This document shows, piece by piece, positions 14,500-27,305 of a DNA stretch of 64,000 nt. The position numbers and the translations under genes were made by a program. Location of the stretch: contig CM045750.1 of NCBI GenBank assembly GCA_024760905.1, positions 12,662,919 to 12,726,918 on the forward strand, given 5' to 3'. The DNA comes from Plotosus lineatus. Its lineage: Eukaryota; Chordata; Actinopteri; Siluriformes; Plotosidae. Numbering within the stretch: position 1 is the stretch's first letter; every line of letters starts with the position of its first letter. A model generated the notes under the pieces. That model worked only from the letters and a program-made list of their open reading frames with translations, was not told where the DNA came from and did no database searches.

Positions 14500-14880
14500 T
14501 AATATGTGTCTGTATGAATTGCTCCAGTAGGTGTATGATTACAGGCTGGTTGACACATTTTATTGATTATTAATCAGGAGCATCACTCATACTGTCTGAA
14601 TTCTTTCCATCTGCATAATTTATACTCCTCTTTTATATCCACTGTCATACTTATACTGTATATGTGTGTAAAATGGCATCTCTGAGTTCAGGGCTCATCC
14701 AGTGTCATTGCTCATAGAGATAGTGGAATAAGCCATGAGATAGAGATGCCAATGGCGAGGTTTGCAAAGACCAAACAGGAAGTGGCATTATTGATTTGCA
14801 CCCACTCAACAGAATTAGTGTCAGAATAGACAGTCTTTTTAATTGATATATGGGGCCATGATGACCACTAATTATATTTT

Positions 14881-14916
<36 letters not shown>

Positions 14917-15568
14917 GATGATGATAATGATACAATATTATCAATGTTGTTGTTATTAACAATGTCATGACTAGTAATAACGCTAATAATATCAACACTG
15001 AGCAGTATAGTTGCTTTTTAATTAGTAATTAAACACTGTCTCTCAAAAAGTCAAACATGAAGATATTACATGTATAATATGTATGCATTTATATGTGTAC
15101 GTGTGGTGATAAAAAAATCAACAATAAGTAAAAGAAAACTCAAATTACTGGCTATACATAATGGCTTGTTGTTGCTCTTGTAAAACAACCAAAAAGGCAA
15201 AGAAAATAAATCCGAGGAAGAAAGATAAAGGACAAATGGTGCTGTGTTTATGTAACTGATGGTTACACAAAATGGTATAAAAGAGGAAGTCTATGAGTGG
15301 ATTACGCTCTATTATGATTATGAATTTTGAACGAAAATGAGTTTTACAGAACTGAATAAAGTGAAGGTTACAAGCTCTAATTTTGTCAGGAAGTTTATTG
15401 AAGGCTTTGGTATCCCGATCCGGGAAAGTGCCATGGATGTGTTTATTTACACGCTCCAGTTCAGTGCAGGGATGAAACTTTATAAACTATAATTATGCCA
15501 CATGGTGCCTTAATGCTAGATATCCCTGCCATCTGACATTGGCCATTGTGGATCACCTGATATACACC

Positions 15569-15660
<92 letters not shown>

Positions 15661-15723
15661 ATGTATATATGTGTGTGTGTATGTGTGTATATATATATAT
15701 ATAATATATATATATATATAATA

Positions 15724-15767
<44 letters not shown>

Positions 15768-17245
15768 CAGAGAGAGAGATAGATACAAGTATGAAATTTG
15801 GTGCAGAAGTTTAAATAAAATCACATTGTTATAAAATAACAAATTTTATTTTAAAAAAGCTACCTTGACACCAATTTGTTTGTTTTCACTAAAATAGCTC
15901 ATAAAAAAATGCATGTGTGACAAGGAAAAATAATAATTTTTCTATTATATCAACACCAGACTCTTTTCTGAGTTCTCTTCCGTTCTTAAAAATTCTTTCC
16001 TGAATAAGTTTTAGGATATAAGTTGAATGTTAATTACTTCATTAACTTTTTTCTTTCATTTCGAACGTGTCTCTTGTCTCAGGAATGTTTCATACAGCAA
16101 GAAATATTTAGATAAATGCACGTTGAAAACTCTAAGGAATTCAGGGGGTTTTCTGGATTTCTATCCTATTACAATAATATAACATCTGTTTTATAATAAC
16201 ATCTGGGTTAGAAATTTAATCTGGGAAAAAAAATAACAATATTCCAGCATTTTGTAAAAAAAAAAAAAATTAATAAAATGGTACATTTCTCAGTTCTTTC
16301 ATAAATTAAAAAATAGCATAAATAAATTTATACTCTCTTAAAGAAGCTACTGTTGAACTCGGTCATCTGTTAAGAAAAATGTTTATGAAATATTAACCCA
16401 AATAAAATATATTATTTGACAAATTTGCACTCCTCCTTAAATATTGACAATTTCAAGATGGTGGGGTCATTTCCTGAAAAGGATTTTTCCAAATAGTACT
16501 CACACCAAATATCTGTCTGTGTGACACAATGAAGTATCCCAGTGATTTGTGGATCTGGGCAGCTTCACTGAAAGAGAACTTAATTCATTTGATTCTTCAA
16601 CACACAGCTAATTCCACAGTGTCCATGTGAAATTTACTGCAGTTTTTTTAATGCAGTGGAAATGCTGACGATCGGCGTATAATATGGCTTTCGCTGTAAA
16701 TACTTCAAAGACACAAACACAGTGTATTTAACAAGTGGAAAAGCTTTTCTATGTCAACATCACCTCCTGTCAAATCACCCTTTATGGGGGATTTTGCTGC
16801 AGACTGTAAGTCGCGAGTTCATTCGTACAACTAATACAATTATTTACATCAGACATACAAGCCACGTGAAGGTGTTAATGATATGTGAACCACGGAATGG
16901 TTCAATGGGAACATACTCATCCCCTTTCTTTGATTTCAGTTCTCTTTGCGTTTTTTTAATCCCTTGTGTTTGTGTAACCTGAATCTCGAAAGAAAAGTAG
17001 GGATTAGTGTGGGAAAGAGTGTATATACAGTGATCCCTCGCTACTTCGTGCTTCAGTTTTTGCGGCCTCAGTACATCGCAGGTTTTTCAAAAATATTCAT
17101 CGAAAAATAAAAAATTAAGGAAAAATAGGGGAAAAAGTTAAGGAAAATGCCACAAAACAAGGTCAATTATGCAAAAAACCAAACAAACAAAAACAACTCA
17201 ACAAAACTAATTACATTTTTATGTGAGGTGCGCATCTGACTGTGT

Positions 17246-17286
<41 letters not shown>

Positions 17287-18736
17287 CACGCGCACGGGCC
17301 TGTACGTATGTGTATTTATATTTTATTTACATCTTATGCATTATTTTTGAATGTTTAATTGTTATTATGAGCATTTATAGCATTGAATATGTATTGATAT
17401 TATATACACATATACATGTACATATACGTTCGTCGGGGGGTGTCGATCCTACTTCGCGGAAATCAGCGGTTGCGGAGGGTCTCGGTCCCCATTAACCACG
17501 GAAAGTGAGGGATCACTGTATATACAGACGCTCCCTGACTTACGTTTTTAATTGGTTCCGGACGGCCAAACTTAAGTTGAAAGTGAACGTAAGTTGTTAC
17601 AGTGACGTATGACGTGTGATGTATGATGCTCATACTGTACTATACATCCATAAATTCCATTACCGTATCTCATAAAACACCCCTAAATCAATTATTATAA
17701 ACATAACATTGTAAAATAACATCAACTATTTCAAATAATGTCAACATTAAATTCACTCATCAAATATCAAATACATTATCAAATATAACCTTTAACATTC
17801 TCTATGATGTGAGTTTTCTGCTTGTAAATGGTTCCGATGGTCGACGGATGGTCAGTTTACATGAAGCTGAGCTGAATCACGTTACTTGAAGTTTAAAGCA
17901 GCCAATCAACGGTTACAATATGTGAGGCACTCAATACCGAAAATAATGCACTTGCTGAAAGTAGTTTACTTTTGCTTGAAACAAGGCGCAGGTTATATGG
18001 ACTTCCGGTCTTTCAAGTAAGCAAGAGCTTAGAACTTGTTTAGAACTCAGCTTGCACTGATGTGAATCACCAGCAGAGCAGAGAGTTCTCTTCCTTTTCT
18101 GGATTCGGGTTTTCATTCATTTTACAACTATCTTTGCTTAACTGAGTATGCATGGTAGATTACGCCGATCCGAGCAGATAGTTAATTCATCTCTGTGTAT
18201 GAGACTTGCACCCATGCTAGTAGGCTTATACTTCTGACCAACCATATTTGCTTTGGGTTACAAAAGTCCACAAAACAGTATAAACACAAAGATCACAGAG
18301 ACGACGTCTTAACTCAAGAGTAACACGCTATATAACTGATATATGCATGTCTGAACTGGGAAGAAGGAGGGGCACGTTTAGTCTGTCGTTTGTAAACAAT
18401 GGACGTAGCATCATTGCGTCAACATACTATGGAGGTACGTCTAAACTCAAAATTTAACTTTTTTCGAAAAAACCCTCCCGTAAAATCAAAAAAACGTAAA
18501 ACGGATGAACATATGTCAGGGAGCGTCTGTATAAGGTTTAGGCCAAACTGTGCTCAGGTCTGAAGAGCTGGTGATTTTTAAGCTGAAACACAGCAAGCAT
18601 CACATCCACGGTTGAGTACGCAGCGAACAAAAGGTGCAAATCAGTGATGTCACATATGGTCTGATGCTAGCATGATATACATATATATAACCCTGTCATC
18701 TCTATTTCTTCCATCTCATTACGTCCATGCCTACTG

Positions 18737-18802
<66 letters not shown>

Positions 18803-21800
18803 TTTAATAAAGAAGAAGCAAACGTTCTGCTTTCAAACTAAAAGAGGCGAAGTGAAGCCCCTGCCAGTGAGCTCCTCCTCGGGGGGAGAGGTGGGTGAAC
18901 CATGGGGCAAAACACCCACACTGCATTACTGCAATTTTAGCAGTTCACTTAAGGATCTATTAACTATTATTAATTTCATTACGTTCAGCATCCAATTAAA
19001 GTCTGTTTCTGATCTGAACATTGGAACAATCTACAAAAAAAGTTTGTTTTAATTAAATAAATGTCTCTTGTATTCTGGGAAGGACACATGACACACAGTT
19101 GATAATGTAAACACTATTTACAGTTAAGTTATCCACTGCGTTGAGTTTTGTATACACAGGATAACGGCGAGCTTGGTGTTTGTTAACATGCTATAGGACA
19201 TATACGTTGCTTTGATTATTTCGGCCTAATTGTTTTATCAAATTTAGCGTTATGTGAGTTTATAGTTTGGTTTTAGTTACATGTTAATTAACCATTCGCT
19301 TCACTTGACTGGCTGCTAGGATTATTTTTCTTTTTTTTTTTTGTAACTGTAGCCGTAACAACACTAACTATTTAACTACTGCATTCCCAGTGCTTCTTAA
19401 TTCTTTAGTTCTGTGTATGTGTACAATCTGATGTATTTTTGATTAGAAGCATTACACAGTGATACCTCAGCGACCGAATTTAATCCATTCTGAGGGCGAG
19501 CTCATAAGTCGAAAAGTTCGTTAGATGAAAAAATTATTCCCATAAGAAATAACAGAAAAGCAATTAATCCGTTCCAACCTCCTCCCAAACTCATATAACC
19601 TACCACAAACACGTATATTTGACGTATATTTAATATATTAAAGATAAACATGTAAAAACAATAAATATTTCAGAATAATAATACATGTACATTAACATTA
19701 ATCTTCTTCTTTTCCTTTCGGCTTTTCCCTTCAGGGGTCGCCACAGCGAATCATCTGCCTCCATCTCACCCTATCCTTTGCATCTTCTTCTCTTACACCA
19801 ACGACCTTCATGTCCTCCTTTACCACATCCATGAATCGTCTCTTTGGTCTTCCTCTAGGCCTTTTGCCTGGTAGTTCCAGCCTCAGCATCCTATTACCAA
19901 TATACTCACTATCCCTCCTCTGTACATGTCCAAACCATCTCAATCTAGCCTCTCTGACTTTGTCTCCAAAACGTCTTACATGTGCTGTCCCTCTGACGTA
20001 CTCATTCCTAATCCTATCCATCCTCGTTACTCCCAAAGAGAACCTCAACATTTTCATCTCTGCTACCTCCAACTCTGCCTCCTGTCTTTCCCCAGGGCCA
20101 CTGTTTCTAACCCATACAGCATCGTTGGCCTCAACACCGTTTTGTACACTTTTCCTTTCATTTTTGCCGATACCTCCTATCACACATCACACCAGACACT
20201 TTTCTCCAACCATTCCAACCTGCCTGCACACGCTTCTTGACCTCTTTTCCACACTCGCCATTGCTCTGGATTGTTGAGCCTAAGTACTTAAAATCCTCCA
20301 CCTTTCTTATCTCTGCTCCCTGTAATCTCACCGTTCCTCTTTGGTCCTTGGCATTCATGCACATGTACTCTGGCTTACTGAGGCTAATCTTCATTCCCCT
20401 CCTTTCCAGGGCATACCTCCACCTCTCTAGATTTTCCTGCACTTGTTCTCTGCTCTCACTACAGATTACAATGTCATCTGCAAACATCATAGTCCATGGG
20501 GAATCTTGTCTAACCTCGTCTGTCAGCCTGTCCATCACCATAGCGAACAAGAAGGGGCTGAGAGCTGACCCTGATGCAGTCCCACCTCCACCTTGAACTC
20601 TTCTGTCACACCCGACAGCACACCTCACCACTGTCTTACATCTCTCATACATGTCCTGCACCACTCTAACATACAACTCAGCCACTCCAGACTTCCTCAT
20701 GCAATACCACACTTCATCTCTCGGCACCCTGTCATATGCTTTCTCCAGATCCACAAAGGCACACTGCCACACCGTCTGTCCTTCTCTGTACTTCTCCATT
20801 AACATCCTCAAGGCCAAACACTGCATCTGTGGTGCTCTTTCTGGGCATGAAACCAAACTGTTGTTCACAAATGCTGACTTCTGCCCTTAGTCTAGCTTCC
20901 ACTATTCTTTCCCATAACTTGATCGTATGGCTCATCAACTTTATCCCTCTGTAGTTGCCACAACTCTGCACGCCTCCCTTGTTCTTAAAATGGGCACCAG
21001 CACACCTCTCCTCCATTCCTCTGGCATCCTCTCACTCTCTAAGACCTTGTTAAATGTTCTTGTCAGAAAATCTACTGCTACCTCTCCTAGACACTTCCAT
21101 ACCTCCACCGGTATGTCATCAGGACCAACTGCCTTCCATTCTTCATCCTCTTCAATGCCCTCCTCACTTCACCCTTACTAATCTTTGCTACTTCCTGGTC
21201 CTCAACGGTCACCTCTTCTACTCTTTTTTTCTCTCTCATTTTCCTCATTCATCAGCTCTTCAAAGTACTCTTTCCATCTTCCCAGCACACTTCTGTCATC
21301 AGTCAATACATTTCCCTCTGTCCTTTATCCAATCTAACTTGCTGCACGTCCTTCCCATCTCTATTTCTCTGCTGTGCCAACCTGTATAAATCATTTTCTC
21401 CTCCTTACTTTCCAGCCGAGCATACAAGTCATCAAACGCACTCTGTTTGGCCTTTGACACTGCTACCTTTGCCTTACGCTGTGTCTCCCTGTACTCCTGT
21501 TTACTCTCTTCGGTTTTCTCAATGTCCCACTTTCTTCTTAGCTAATCTCTTCCTTTGTACACACTCCTGCACTTCCTCATTCCACCACCAAGTCTCCTTA
21601 TCTACTTTTCTTCCAGATGACACACCAAATATTCTCCTACCTGTCTCCCTGATCACATTCGCTGTAGTTGTCCAGTCATCTGGAAGCACTTCCTGACCAC
21701 CCAAAGCCTGTTTCAACTCCTCCTTGAAGACAACCCGACACTCTTCCTTTTTCAACTTCCACCACTTTGTCTTCTGCTCTGCCTTTGCCTTCTTCACCTT

Positions 21801-24800
21801 CCTCACCATCAGCATCATCCTGCACACCACCATCCTATGCTGTTTGGCAACACTCTCACCCGCTACTACTTTGCAGTCACTGACTTCCTTTAAATTACAT
21901 CGCCTGCACAAGATGTAGTCTACCTGTGTGCTCCTACCTCCGCTTTTATAAGTCACCCTATGCTCCTCTCTCTTCTGGAAGAAAGTATTCACCACAGCCA
22001 TTTCCATCCTTTTGCAAAATCTACCAACATCTGTCCTTCATGCGTTCCTGTCCTGGATACCAAACCTACCCATCACTTCCTCGTCCCCTCTGTTTCCTGC
22101 ACCAACATGTCCATTGAAGTCTGCCCTAATGACCACTCTTTCACCTCTGGGGTACTCTGCATCACTTCATCTAACTCCCTCCAGAATCTCCTTCTCTTCT
22201 CGCTCACATCCTGTCTGTGGGGCATAAGCACTAACAACATTGACCATCACACCTTTAATTTCTAACTTGAGACTCATCACTCTGTCTGACACTCTTTTCA
22301 CTTCTAGAACATTCCTGGCAAACTCCTCCTTCAAGATGACTCCGACTCCATTTTCTCTTCCCATCCACACCGTGATAAAACAGCTTAAACCCTGCTCCTA
22401 TGCTTCTAGCCTTGCGACCTTTCCACCTGGTCTCCTGAACACACAGTATGTCCACCTTCCTCCTCTGCATCATGTCAGCCAGCTCTCTACCTTTTCCTGT
22501 CATAGTTCCAATATTCAAAGTCCCTACTTTCAGTCCTAGACTCATGCCTTTCCTCTTCTCTCTCTGGCAACGGACACGCCTCCCGCCTCTCCTTCTTCGA
22601 CGTCTTCGACCAACAGTAGTCCAATTTCCATCAGCACCCTGTTGGTTGACGGCACTGATGGCGGTCGTTGTTAACCCGGGCCTCGACCGATCCGGTATGT
22701 CATTCTTTCTTGTGATTCGCATAGTTTATTTGGCATTTGTTTTACGCCGGATGCCCTTCCTGACGCAACCCTCTGCATTTATCCGGGCTTGGGACCGGCG
22801 TGAGGGAGAGACACTGGTTTGTGCCCCCCCCTCACGGCTGCATTTACATTAACATTAATAATAATTAATAATAAATCATAATAAAACAAGAATAAACAGT
22901 AAGTCAACTAACCCTTCTGATCATCGACTGTGGCAAATATGTCACGTGGGCAGGCAGGAGGTGGTGCAGAGGAGGAGGAGGAGAATTTTGTGCGTGTGCA
23001 TGCTACGAATGTCAGCGAGGAAGGCTCGTGGTGAGCTTCCACAAGGCCGGTGCTTCTCAAATAGTGGGGTGTCGTCATCCCCCCCCACCCCCCGGGGGGG
23101 AACACATATGATCCTGGGGAACATGCTTTTTTTGCCATACTGTACTAGAGTTAAGTGTAATGGCGTGTCCACTACAGTAGTTGGCAGTGGTGCTCTCATT
23201 GTCGCGGTATGGAGTTGGGGGAAAAAGCACCGAACAAACAATATGCCGTGTAGGAAACACTATAGTCATGTGCGGGGCACTCGGGGGTGGGGGTTCTTCA
23301 TAAATCGTTCTCGGAGCATGTGGACGAACACAAGGCTAATTGGCTCGGAAAAGCCATTTCCAGCTGAGCTCGTAAATTGAATTTTGCTCAGAGGATGGAG
23401 CACATTTTTGGTGGGATCAAAGCTCATATCATGGAAATATCGTTATAAGGGACACTCGTTAGACGAGGTACCCCTGTATATTCCTACCACGCCTTTTATT
23501 GATGTGGTGATGTAACATTTAAAGTCTACATTTGTTCACCTGCCAGACTAATTTCTTTGATTTATTAAAATTGCAGAAGACAACGATTTACGTGACCCAA
23601 ATTTGGGACTCCTACAATCTGTGTTTTGTTGCACAATTAGGGTAGTGTTCATTCCACTTGGTCTAGGTATAATTTTAACTGTATTTAGGTAGCTAGCAAG
23701 CTTAGCAAAAGTGCTTTAATAAGGACACACATGTTTTACGCGGGTTAAGTTACATATTTGAGTGGTGTGTCCACACAGGAAGTAGTGAGCAGCAAGTAAA
23801 ATAATTTCACCAAATGAATTGCTCAGCAAAGTGCAGTGAACTGTGTGCATTTCCCTACAGGAAGTGTAGATCCACTAGCAGTATCTCACTACTTCCCGAA
23901 TAAATAACTTGTACAGTATTATCATTATAAATTGTCCAGAGTGTTCTCCGCACTCACCCGGGGTTGGCTGAGATGGACGCAAGCCTCTCAATGACCCTAA
24001 TTAGGATTATGTGGTTCAGAATAGGAATGAATGACTATCGTTATAAATTATAATTATTAAATATAGAAAGGAGACTGTTGTATATCATGAAGCAGGAAAT
24101 GTTAAACATATATAAATATAAACGCACAGGAAATGCCAACTGTTTGAGAATCACGGACCCAAGCCTGGTGTTTCCATTTTTATCCTTTTAAATTTTCTAC
24201 GTGCAGTCGTCAGGCGCATGGGACTGGGCTGCTCTTCCATGTTGACATGGGCAGAGTCAAACTAATGTTGGCTGTTTCTCAACAGAAAATGTTATAGGAA
24301 ACTCAGTGTTTGGTGGCATCTGTCAATCATCAGTATCGATAAGCTCTGATATCTGATTTTGATTGAATCACATTTCGTGAAAGTTTAGCTCAGTTAAATT
24401 CCGTACCCGCCCATTTTGTGTTACTTGAGGAAAATTTCACCTCGGCTTGTCCGTTTTGTTGGCATTTATTAACCTTACATGCCTGTTGCCCCTCACTTCC
24501 TGTGTGGACGTAGCTTAATATTTAGCTTTTATTACAGAATGCATTTGCTGTAGCATGGTTGCCACGGTTATGCTAAATTCACCACTTTTCTTTTGGTCAA
24601 GATTTGAATACTTTTTTTTTTTTACTGGAATCTTGAATTGATGAGGGGAAATTGAACCGCCCCATAAAGTCTTCTCCAGCACTTCTCATGGACTTTCAAT
24701 AGGGTTAAGGTCAGGACTCTGGGGTATCAGTACATATGTGAAAATGATTCCTCATGCTCCCAGAACCACTCTTTAATTATTTGAGTCCCAATTTTATATC

Positions 24801-27249
24801 CGTGCCATCAAGGAAGAAAAAGTCCTTTGATATGATAACCTGCTCATTCAGTACATTCAGGACATCGACTCACCTTTTTAACATTTTAGTAGAACCGGAT
24901 CATAACATCAGCCAGAGGGATGGATGGGTACATCTTTTCATGCAGTTCCTCTCTTACCCTGACGTGTCCGTCACTCTGAAATGGGGTCGATCTGGACACA
25001 TAGCATTACTCCAGAGTCCAAGCTCTACGCTCTCGAGGAAACCAAACACTTTTATTTCAGATTACAGTGATCCCTCGCTACTTTATTCTCCAGTTTCTGC
25101 GGCTTCAGTGCATCGCGGGCTTTTCAAAAATATTCATCGAAAAATTAAAAAATAGGGAAAAAGTTAAGGAAAATGCTGCAAAACAAGGCCAATTATGCAA
25201 AAAAAAAAAAAAACCCAAAAAACCAAACCCAAACAAACAAAAAAAAAACAACCCAACAAAACTGCTTACATTTTTATGTGAGGTGCACATCTGGGTGCGC
25301 GTGCATCTGTATGTGTATTTATATTTTATTTACATTTTATGCATTATTTTAAAATGTTTAATTGTTATTATAAGCATTTACAGTGTTGAATATTTATTTA
25401 TTGATATTATATACACATATACAGGGAGTCCTCGGTTTATGACGCTGATCCGTTTTTAAGACGCGATGTAACCCGAATTTCAGTGTAAGTCGGAACATAA
25501 CATCAAATCTACTGAAAAGTACTGTGTGTACCGTGATAGAATAAAAATGTAACAGTTAATGACATAAAGTATTTAAAAAAAGAGAAAACAATTCCTTACC
25601 ACAAGAATGAAATACAGTGCGGGAGGGAGAGACGGGCTTATTGTGCTGGAGAAGCTGGGGCAGGTGAACCTGGAGTAGTAGATGCAGCTGAGGTAGAGGG
25701 TACAGGATCTGTTGCAGGCCTCTCTCTACCTTCTTAAAATACTGCTCCAGGTTCGACTGGACAGAGAGCAACCTCTTCTCATCCAAGATCTCCTTGTAGC
25801 ATTGCATCAAATCCATGTTGCCGCTGGAAATCCTAGTGAACCTTTCCAGGTTGGGATCCTGAGCCTCAAAAGTTGCCAACGCTTGCTGCGTCTCGCGCGG
25901 CCCGGAACTAGTTCGCGTTTGTTTACGAAACTGCATAAGACGTAATGACGCGTAATATTACAGTACCGAGACTGAGCGAAGGGAAGCGACGCCGTCTTCC
26001 TCGGCCCACAACCACAACACAGCGTATTCTTCCGCCTCGCGCACCCGAAACTAGTTCGCGTTTGTTTACGAAACTGCGTAAGACGTAATAACGCGTAATA
26101 TTACAGTACCGAGACTGAGCGAAGGGAAGCGATGCCGTCTTCCTCGGCCCACAACCACAACACAGCGTATTCTTCCGCCTCGCGTGCCCGAAACTAGTTC
26201 GCATTTGTTTACGTAACCGCGAAAGGCGTAATGACGCGTAATATTACTTTTTATATTTTTATGGGGGCGCGTTTGTAACCACGAAACAGTGTAAGTCAGG
26301 ACCGGTGTAAACCGAGGACTCCCTGTACATGTACGCATACGTCTGTCAGGGGGGGGTCGCTCGTACTTCGCGGAAATCAGTGTTCGTGGGTGGGTCTCGG
26401 TCCCCATTAACCGTGGAACGTGAGGGATCCCTGTATTCTTACTCACGTGGTCTTTTTCACAGCAAACAGCATTTACTCCCAATCCTGTGACTAACACGTG
26501 TCTTTCTCATCACATTATGTTTGTAGAAATGTTCTCACTGACACTTTTAAACATAACCGTGACTTCTTCTGCCACATTTTTTTCACATTTCTGTGAACTT
26601 CACCAAGTGTTCACATGTTCTCTGATCACAGACACGTTTTTTTTTATAACTACCTTTCCTACATGCTGAGATTCAGCGCCACCCTTTCTTTAATATGTTA
26701 CACAGTTCTTAATCTAATTTTAGGCATTTAGTAATCTCAATCTATGCAGGACAATCACGTGACCGTCTGAATTGCAGTTGCATCTTTTCCACCACCGCAG
26801 GATTCGTCCTATTACGTGGTTCTAAGAAATGGGAAGAAATGAGTCACTGCATGAGTTCAGGTTCACCGCAGTGATTATCCAATCAGACTGTAAACTGTTT
26901 ACTCATTTAAATTTGGGTAGGTTTTTTTTTTTTTTCATTTGCAAGGACATGCTCCATGAATAATTTTTAAATGAAATGGGTTGAATTACAGTTTCATGCA
27001 AAACAAACATGTTTCCTTAACCATGAGAATATTATAAAATACTGCTCAGAATAAACAAAACTATTTAAAAGCCTCACTACCTGATTCATAGAGCTGAACG
27101 TGATGTGTAAAATACCAGCACACGCCACTGCGTGATCCCTCAGTGCACCTTTCACGCTGCGGATTTAGAGAAAGTCTGTCTGAGGCTTCATCCAGCCTGT
27201 TCACATACCCGCCCCTCTCTGCCACACCCCCCCCTCTCTCTTCCCCTCC

Positions 27250-27305
<56 letters not shown>

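Larger units (their letters stand above)
19457..23476. mobile_element. Tigger/pogo-like element, family C, split by an RTE LINE
   Basis: The left end is CAGTGATACCTCAGCGACC and the right end, inverted, is CAGGGGTACCTCGTCTAACG, followed by TA. The parts belonging to it are 19457-19702 and about 22845-23476; the rest is the inserted LINE. The right part also holds a hAT-like stretch (from about 23050, TTCTCAAATAGTGGGG) like the one at 35118. No intact transposase. Confidence 0.7.
25422..26325. mobile_element. Tigger/pogo-like element, family D, nested
   Basis: Inverted ends CAGGGAGTCCTCGGTTTA and TAAACCGAGGACTCCCTG, TA on both sides (25420-21, 26326-27). Removing it restores the family A sequence CACATATACATGTACG. 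It contains a transposase C-terminal remnant and a tandem repeat of 143-base period. Confidence 0.9.
25065..26433 (+). mobile_element. Tigger/pogo-like MITE, family A, interrupted by a family D element
   Basis: CAGTGATCCCTCGCTACTTT at the left and GTGAGGGATCCCTG at the right, flanked by TA (25063-64, 26434-35). The family A parts are 25065-25421 and 26326-26433; the insertion copies the TA at the joint. Confidence 0.88.

Noticed and set aside
19810..22539. Many + strand open frames rich in Ser, Pro and Leu
   Set aside because: Antisense shadows of the minus-strand RTE LINE ORF.
22255..22722. An independent host endonuclease gene
   Set aside because: The endonuclease motifs belong to the N-terminal part of the RTE LINE and are followed by its RT with the LINE's target duplication outside.
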